Shown piece by piece: positions 57,745 through 64,000 of a stretch of 64,000 nt of DNA. Each line of letters begins with the position of its first letter. Position 1 is the first letter of the stretch. The notes under the pieces were generated by a model. It saw nothing but the letters and a program-made list of their open reading frames with translations, was not told the DNA's origin and ran no database searches. The stretch comes from Cepaea nemoralis (lineage: Eukaryota; Mollusca; Gastropoda; Stylommatophora; Helicidae): NCBI GenBank assembly GCA_014155875.1, contig JACEFZ010005091.1, positions 232,001 through 296,000 on the forward strand. The letters run 5' to 3'. A program made the translations under genes and the position numbers.

Positions 57745-57811
57745 CCGGGGATCCTAACTCGACCTTTGGGTACCAGGAAGTGTCCCGGGAAGCAAAGGTG
57801 GCCGACGTGAT
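57745..57811 (+). mobile_element. SINE-A body fragment, source of the next minisatellite
   Basis: CCTAACTCGACCTTTGGGTA, CCAGGAAGTGTCCCGGGAAG and GCAAAGGTGGCCGACGTGAT match the SINE-A body (26390-26445). The sequence then passes directly into 39-bp repeats made from the SINE 3' end. Confidence 0.8.
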
Positions 57812-58437
57812 ATTGACCACATCATCCGTATAGTACGGATTGGTCTACAAATTCACCACATCACCCGTTTAGTACGGATTGGTCAGCAAATTCACCACAT
57901 CACCCGTTTAGTACGGATTGGTCAACAAATTCACCGCATTACCCGTTTAGTACGGATTGTTCAACAAATTCACCGCATCACCTGTATAGTACGGATTGGT
58001 CAACAAATTCACCACATCACCCGTATAGTATGGATTGGTCAACAAATTCACCACATCACCCGTATAGTACGGATTGGTCAACAAATTCACCACATCACCC
58101 GTATAGTACGGATTGGTCAACAAATTCACCACATCACCCGTTTAGTATGGATTGGTCAACAAATTCACCACATCACCCGTATAGTATGGATTGGTCAACA
58201 AATTCACCACATCACTCGTATCGTACGGATTGGTCAACAAATTCACCACATCACCCGTATAGTATGGATTGGTCAACAAATTCACCACATCACCCGTATA
58301 GTACGGATTGGTCAACAAATTCACCACATCACCCGTATAGTATGGATTGGTCAACAAATTCACCACATCACCCGTTTAGTACGGATTGGTCAACAAATTC
58401 ACCACAACACCCTTTCAGTAAGGATTGGTCAACAAAT
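57812..58437. repeat. 39-bp minisatellite, 16 copies, from a SINE tail
   Basis: The unit is ACAAATTCACCACATCACCC plus GTATAGTACGGATTGGTCA. The first unit is continuous with the SINE-A 3' end (compare GACCACATC... GGTCTACAAATT with the 26440-26480 tail). Because 39 is divisible by three, both strands hold 13-residue periodic frames; these are not genes. Confidence 0.95.
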
Positions 58438-58454
58438 GTGTCTAGCGCCATTTA

Positions 58455-58655
58455 CTCTGGGAAGCGCGGTAGTGTAGCACTAGAGCCTCACCTGGCGACT
58501 CGATGGTAATAGGTTTGAATCTCAATACGAGCGAATTTTTAACATTGACATTGGCTGCCATATCAATCCAGCTTAAATAGCACCAGGAATTGCCTCGGCA
58601 AGAAATGTCGGTCGGTGTGGTACTGACCGCATCACCTACCGGGTGCTATTAGCCT
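58455..58655 (+). mobile_element. SINE-A copy with tRNA-like head
   Basis: Head GAAGCGCGGTAGTGTAGCAC (A box) and GGTTTGAATCTCAATACGAG (B box), then the body CCAGCTTAAATAGCACCAGG, AATTGCCTCGGCAAGAAATG, TCGGTCGGTGTGGTACTG and a CGCATCACC end. It lies directly after the SINE-derived minisatellite, suggesting the array sits between two SINE-A copies. Confidence 0.8.
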
Positions 58656-58882
58656 ATAACAGTTCCCCAAGCCAAAGAATATCAGTTAAGTCTATATAAC
58701 CTTAGACCTCTGAATAATGAATAACAATATGCACAAAGTCAAGGATCTTCTCACAAGCCTTCAGCAGTATGGGATATATGGTGTTACTACTCTATATTTG
58801 TAGAGTAATCGACATTCAGTGTGTGATCTGGTTAGTACAGAGTGTATTTGTAATGACTGTGCAGTGTTTGAAAAATATTTAG

Positions 58883-60490
58883 GTGCGTCGCGAGCGCTAT
58901 CAAGCAAGTCACCTGAACAAGTCAATAAGCCGGATACGGGGGAGAAAAATGGCACGTAGCAAGAACACCAAAAGACACGTGGCAACCAAGGTGCGCAGCG
59001 TGGGAGCCGAAAAGACCGTCAAGAAGACGAAAGTGGAGAGCCTGCCTGCTAGCTGCATCAAAGAACCTGAAACTACAGCTATTTCTGAAGCTACCACGAG
59101 GGAGAAGATCGACAAGCCCATCACAGACAGGAACCAAACCCACTGAGAAGCAGAGAGAGGAGAAAGACACCAGAATCGGAAACACTGACTCACCGACAAT
59201 CAAGTGGGTTATCAAACGTATCCAAGTGGAGCTATCTGACGAAGAAATCCTAAATCAGCTACGAGAAGAGAATCTCCACACCCGATTCTTGAAGGTGGAG
59301 GTGCTCCTCACCTACTCCAAGATTCCCACAATCTTGGCGGTGATGACGACAGAGGGCATCGAGATGCGGAGCACCGTATCAATCAACAAGAGAATGCAGC
59401 AGCCAGAGAGATTCATCTCAAGGATCACCCAATGTTCCAGATGTCGGACGGCCGGCCACAGCAGAGCAGCATGTCGCAGTAAGACAGAAATCTGCCGGTA
59501 CTGCTCCGATCACCACGCCTTCAAGGAGTGTCCGCTGGCCAAGCTGGACACGGACTTCCGAGCACATAACAACAAATGAAAGTGCGCCAACTGCCTGGGC
59601 AAGCATGGAGCAAGATACTTGGGCTGTCTGTACCTACACAGAGACGCCTTAAAGATCGCATTTATCACAAAGACACCATTCAAGGAAGCAATGCGGAGGG
59701 GCGAGACAACCACGGTTATAGCATAAGCTGAAAGAGATCAACTGCAAAAGCAGATAGACGAGTTGAAGAAACAAGTCAAGGCACTGCTGACGCCGACTCC
59801 GACCAACGACAATGAGAAACTGCTGGCTGAAATAAAGGAGATCCATCAAAACATCAAGCAAGAAGTGGGACATATCGCCGAGACGAAAAAGGAAAACGAA
59901 GAAATACTACGCACCATCAAACCGGAGAGAAATCTGCTGAAAGATGAAATGCAGCTTTTCCAGTACAAACCAACAGAAGCCATACAAAAAACCACAGAGA
60001 AACCGCAAGATGAAAACCAAGATACCGAGCCTGAACCGCAAGCTAAAGTCAGCAGCCCGACCGCGACGCCCGAGGCCGACAAGGGGAAACCAATATCTCG
60101 CCAGACTTCCGAAGAAAACCGAGACGAGCCCCCTGATAACGACACGGAGAGGCCACGGTGGTCTGCCTTGGAGGAGCAACGAGATTCGGCAAGGATTGAA
60201 GAACTAAGGCACCAGGAATTCAAAAGGCGCTGGGATGAAAGAGAAAAGAAGCCTAAGAAACTCAGGAGACCGGTAGAATACCCAAATAAAATTACTGACT
60301 GGGAGGATGGACCGGCTACACGTACTATATAGAAGATGGAGAGAGGATCCCATGGGTGACCGCAGAGGAAGAAATCGAAAGACAACAGAAGCTCAAAATC
60401 GAAAGTGAAAAAAGGGTGCAAGGAGGAAAATGAAAACATCGAAAAGCTCCTAAAGAAAATACACGAAAAAGGAGGCAAAAATACCAAATA
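58883..60490 (+). pseudogene. Gag-like ORF1 of a Jockey/I-type retrotransposon, without RT
   Basis: This is the RNA-binding ORF1 protein of a non-LTR element. A basic N-terminus (RGRKMARSKNTKRHVATKVR) is followed after a frameshift near 59150 by IKWVIKRIQVELSDEEI, like the domain that precedes Gag zinc knuckles. Three CCHC knuckles follow: CSRCRTAGHSRAAC, CRYCSDHHAFKEC and CANCLGKHGARYLGC; a TGA at 59577 falls just before the third. After a TAA at 59724 the same frame continues as a Lys/Glu-rich coiled-coil-like region (QKQIDELKKQVKALL, IKQEVGHIAETKKENEEIL) and an acidic, Pro-rich segment to 60332. A frameshift then leads to YIEDGERIPWVTAEEEIERQ. No RT follows. Confidence 0.85.
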
Positions 60491-60791
60491 AAAAGTCCTT
60501 TTAAGGACTGCAACCAGTCAAGCCAGACGAGCCAGGAGCCTATAATAACAAAAGAAACCACCAGAGACGGGAACAAAGGACAGGCGCCAACCGATCTCCC
60601 AGTCGACGTCACAGATACAAACCAACATAACCAGTCCGAGATAGGACTCATTCGTAAGAACGCACAAGACAAGAATTAGGGTGAATGAACCCACAAAAAT
60701 CACGGACCTCAACAATAACCACAGCTGAAGAGGCAGGTTGAACGAGGCCGAATTTGGAATTTTTGTTTTGAAAATTGGAATTGGAATTGAG

Positions 60792-60877
60792 AATATTGCC
60801 GGTCCAAGTTTTGAATTTACCTATTATGTTGTATGAACCTTACAGAGGGTAAATACAAAACTTGGACCGGCAATATT
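60792..60877. other. Near-perfect hairpin, 30-nt arms
   Basis: Arms 60792-60821 and 60848-60877 are inverted complements at 29 of 30 positions (AATATTGCCGGTCCAAGTTT at the left edge), with a 26-nt loop. It lies where the ORF1 element ends. It could be the two ends of a tiny foldback element, a fold-back insertion scar or a small-RNA precursor; sequence alone does not decide. Confidence 0.85.
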
Positions 60878-60934
60878 TTCAAGCAATGCACAGTCATTAA
60901 AAATACACGCTATATCACTGATACCGTTTTTACT

Positions 60935-61015
60935 TCCCAAGACATTTCCTGGTACCCATTTCACCTGGGTCGGCTTGGGGAGCCCAGGTAAATTTTGAAA
61001 ACCTGAATCCGCCCA
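60935..61015 (-). mobile_element. SINE-A body fragment (antisense)
   Basis: TTACTTCCCAAGACATTTCC, TGGTACCCATTTCACCTGGG and CCCAGGTAAATTTT are the reverse complement of the SINE-A body. The head is missing. Confidence 0.75.
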
Positions 61016-61029
61016 TGATTCATTATCAT

Positions 61030-61488
61030 CATGTGTCATGCCGACAAGCGTAGGCGGTCATGTTTCGGCACCTCGTACAAAAATCAGAGCCGTGGATCAG
61101 CTCCATGTTCTTGTATCGACCAAGCCACGTGGCTAAGCCATCTAGATATTTACCTCTCTGCTTCTCCTTGTTCTTTACCGACTACCTTGCCAGTTGTCAC
61201 CAAGTTCTCTAATTTATTTCTTCGTATAACGTGTTCAAAATCTGTTCGACGGTCTGTATCTAATTTCTCTAATCAGTTTACGGTTTTCATTTGCTACATA
61301 TAGGACTTCCTCATTGGTTTTTCTGTCTGTCCATGGTTTTCTTTGTATTTTCCAGTAAAAACCATTAGATGCCTATTTTTTCAGTTTGTCTTCTCATTGT
61401 CCACGTCTCACATCCATACAAAAAGTATAGGTTCTATGTGGCACATCAACACATTTTTTTCCGTTGCAATTGACATCTTTTTATTGGT
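61030..61488 (-). mobile_element. RTE 3' end fragment (antisense)
   Basis: Plus-strand phrases CATGTGTCATGCCGACAAGC, TTGCCAGTTGTCACCAAGTT, TAATTTCTCTAATCAGTTTA and GTTCTATGTGGCACATCAAC match the RTE copies at 57.0 and 61.9 kb. It is truncated in the codons for NILTNKK. 61489-61924 next to it shows nothing recognised. Confidence 0.85.
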
Positions 61489-61924
61489 CGATGATTATGC
61501 GATCATTAATTAACCAACCACCTCCTTTCTCCTCCCTCTTTCCTCCCCCTCCCATACCCAATGTATTTGTGGAGTTTTCCACAATCTCCAGCTGAGAACA
61601 ATACTGCTTGCCCATGAGTCATTGCCTTGTCTCTCTGTATTTATCTACTCCTCTGGGCATGTTACATCCGTAAATCGTGTCACTATTTCTGAACATAATT
61701 GATATGACTTCCTAATTCAAATGTCTTTCTGTTATAATGTATTAGTTATTGGTCTCCTCCGCCGAGGTATAGGGTGCAGATTCGGCGACATAGTTTCCTG
61801 TGAGTATTATCGTGTGTCATGTGTGAGAAATTGTCATCCTTGATATGATTGTCATCATCATGTGGTTATGGTTACACGTTGTGGAACTTATTGATCACTG
61901 CGCGGTGTCTTACACTGTAATTAT

Positions 61925-62545
61925 AACATCCATCCATCATGTGCCATGTCGGAAAGCGTGGCCGGTCATGACTCACCATTTCACTCAATCACCAGCGTCG
62001 TAGATAAGGTCAGTGTTCCTGTCTCGACCATGTCATGTGGCTAAGCCATCCAGGTATTTAATTCTCGGTCTTCCCCTTGGTCTGTTCTCTTCCATCTTGC
62101 TAGTTGTCTCCAAGTTCTCCAATTTATTTCTTCTCATAACATGTTCAAAAAATTGTGACTGTCTACGTCTAATTTCTCTAATCAATTTACGATTTTAATA
62201 TGTTTCCTGTCGTTTTTTGGTCATTGGTTTTTCTGTCTGTCCATGGTATTCTTTGCATTATCCTCAGAAACCACATTTCTACAGCCATCAGGTGTTTTTC
62301 AGCTTGACTGCTCATTGTCCAAGTTTCACATCCATACAAAAGTACAGGCTCTATGTAGCACCTCAACACTATTTTTCTCGTTTCAATTGACATCTTTTTA
62401 TTGGTCAGTATGTTTTTCATCTTGCTAAAGGTAGCCTTTAGCCATGGCGATTCTTGTTCTAATCCCTTCAAGGCGTCTCGCATCAGATGTTATGACTGTT
62501 CTGAGATAATTGTACCGATTCACTTGTTGAAGCATATTGTAACAT
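61925..62545 (-). pseudogene. RTE C-terminal part (antisense)
   Basis: Minus strand: LQQVNRYNYLRTVITSDARR, then ATFSKMKNILTNKKMSIETR, KIVLRCYIEPVLLYGCETWT and MSSQAEKHLMAVEMWFLRIM. One frameshift near 62440. It is truncated at the same LxQVNRYNYL block as the copy inside 18948-22190. The 38-bp minisatellite begins about 50 bp beyond its 5' end. Confidence 0.9.
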
Positions 62546-62594
62546 ACTAAAACATTAAGTAGGACATGATATTTCTGGACAGAAAAACAAGCAC

Positions 62595-63725
62595 GCAGAC
62601 ACACAGACAGACGCAGAGAGATATACAGGCAAACAGACACACAGACAGACACAGAGAGATATACAGGCAAACAGACACACAGACACCGAGAGATATACAG
62701 GCAAACAGACACACAGACAGACAGAGAGATATACAGGCAAACAGACACACAGACAGATACAGATAAATATACAGGCAAACAGACACACAGGCAGATAAAG
62801 AGAGATATACAGGCAAACAGACACACAGACAGCCGCAGAGAGATATACAGGCAAACAGACACACAGACAGACACAGAGAGATATACAGCCAAACAGACAC
62901 ACAGACAGACATGGAGAGATATACAGGCAAACAGACACACAGACAGATACAGAGAGATATACAGGCAAACAGACACACAGACAGATACAGAGAGATATAC
63001 AGGCAAACAGACACACAGACAGATACAGAGAGATATACAGGCAAACAGACACACAGACAGACACAGAGAGATATACAGGCAAACAGACACACAGACAGAC
63101 ACAGAGAGATATACAGGCAAACAGACACACAGACAGACGCAGAGAGATATACAGGCAAACAGACACACAGACAGATACAGAGAGATATACAGGCAAACAG
63201 ACACACAGACAGACACAGAGAGATATACAGGCAAACAGACACACAGACAGACACAGAGAGATATACAGGCAAACAGACACACAGACAGACACAGAGAGAT
63301 ATACAGGCAAACAGACACACAGACAGACACAGAGAGATATACAGGCAAACAGACACACAGACAGACACAGACAGATATACAGGCAAACAGACACACAGAC
63401 AGACGCAGAGAGATATACAGGCAAACAGACACACAGACAGACGCAGAGAGATATACAGGCAAACAGACACACACACACACAGACACAGAGAGATATACAG
63501 GCAAATAGACACACACACAGAGATATACAGGTAAACAGACACACACACACACACACACAGATATACAGGCAAACAGACACACAGACAGACACCGAGAGAT
63601 ATGCAGGCAAACAGACACACACAGACACAGAGAGATATACAGGCAAACAGACACACACACAGAGATATACAGGTAAACACACACACACAGAGACACGGAG
63701 AGATATACAGCAAACCGACACGCAA
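62595..63725. repeat. 38-bp minisatellite, about 29 copies
   Basis: The unit GAGAGATATACAGGCAAACA plus GACACACAGACAGACACA repeats every 38 bp (for example 63065 and 63103). The last third is more irregular. Minus-strand frames up to 480 codons and plus-strand frames up to 207 codons are repeat translations with a 38-residue period, so they are rejected as genes. Confidence 0.97.
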
Positions 63726-63968
63726 AGAAACGTAGAAGGGGATATACATACATAGATAATTAGGTAGATAGATGGGTGATTCTGTGGGTGAGTTAGTAGG
63801 TATGTAGATAGGTTGGCAAGTATTTAGGTAGGTGTGCAGGTAGGTAGACAGATAGGTAAGTAAGTAGGTAGGGAGGGAGGTAGGAAGGGATAAAAATAGA
63901 AAACGATAAAGACCGACAGACAGATAGATAGATAGAAAGGCATTCAGATAGACTGCTAGACAGACAGA
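63726..63968. repeat. GTAG/GATA-rich low-complexity DNA
   Basis: Irregular GGTAG and GATAGACAG phrases continue from the minisatellite up to the last element in the window. Confidence 0.7.
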
Positions 63969-64000
63969 CGGAACGAACTTTATTTTCAAAGGGTTAAGAC
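63969..64000 (-). mobile_element. CR1-like 3' end running off the window
   Basis: ACGAACTTTATTTTCAAAGG followed by GTTAAGAC is the antisense 3' terminus seen at 23240-23272. The rest of the copy lies beyond the window. Confidence 0.8.

Noticed and set aside
58030..58509. 159-codon frame with 13-residue repeats (DWSTNSPHHPYST)
   Set aside because: The 39-bp minisatellite length is a multiple of three; the frame starts inside the array and has no upstream coding signal.
62425..63989. Minus-strand frames of 388-480 codons rich in Cys, Leu, Ser and Val
   Set aside because: 38-residue periodic translation of the 38-bp minisatellite, running into an RTE fragment at one end.

Overview
This window looks like intergenic DNA from a repeat-rich animal genome. 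I found no intact host gene, no functional tRNA or rRNA gene, no CRISPR and no prokaryotic features. The retroelement set (RTE, an RNase H-bearing I/R1/Jockey-like family, an APE-endonuclease element with a C-terminal C2H2 finger, a CR1-like element), the tRNA-derived SINEs, mariner, hAT MITEs and long GACA/GAA/TA microsatellites suggest an invertebrate. A lophotrochozoan, probably a mollusc, is my best guess. That is inference only; the well-known octopus SINE was not seen.

Layout. 1-690: antisense 5' UTR of the APE/RT retrotransposon. 691-2437: 70-bp satellite. 2.4-14.5 kb: MITEs, hAT MITEs with 8-bp target duplications, a 34/35-bp dimeric minisatellite, an inverted RTE copy, a large inverted repeat with GAA/TTC arms, and paired inverted SINEs. 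14.56-17.49 kb: RNase H retrotransposon carrying an inverted duplicate of its own RT segment and flanked on both sides by (CT)n. 18.4-22.2 kb: one RTE copy broken by several later insertions. 23.2-30.5 kb: CR1-like, RTE, SINE and hAT MITE copies. 30.78-34.77 kb: a near-complete 4.0-kb APE/RT retrotransposon inside a 74-bp tandem repeat, with a clear target duplication. 35.2-36.3 kb: an RNase H fragment split by a 641-bp insertion with a 15-bp target duplication. 36.6-37.6 kb: 14-bp minisatellite. 38.13-50.91 kb: 12.8-kb array of a 61-bp satellite. 51.5-52.0 kb: GACA/GATA microsatellite. 52.57-54.74 kb: fossil mariner with a nested retrotransposon tail. 55-64 kb: SINEs, three antisense RTE tails, a SINE-derived 39-bp minisatellite, an orphan Gag-like ORF1 with zinc knuckles, a 30-nt-arm hairpin and a 38-bp minisatellite.

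The elements do not form a pathway, but their nesting records an insertion order. Autonomous sources (RTE, APE/RT, RNase H element, CR1-like, mariner) sit beside their parasites (SINEs, MITEs, 5'+3' deletion derivatives). Most long open frames here are translations of tandem repeats and were not annotated as genes. The most interesting signals are the structure and CpG-linked variation of the 61-bp satellite, the two 5'-inverted retrotransposon copies, a SINE tail that has grown into a minisatellite, the internally deleted retrotransposon derivatives, and the near-perfect hairpin at 60.8 kb. I see no convincing new multi-gene system.
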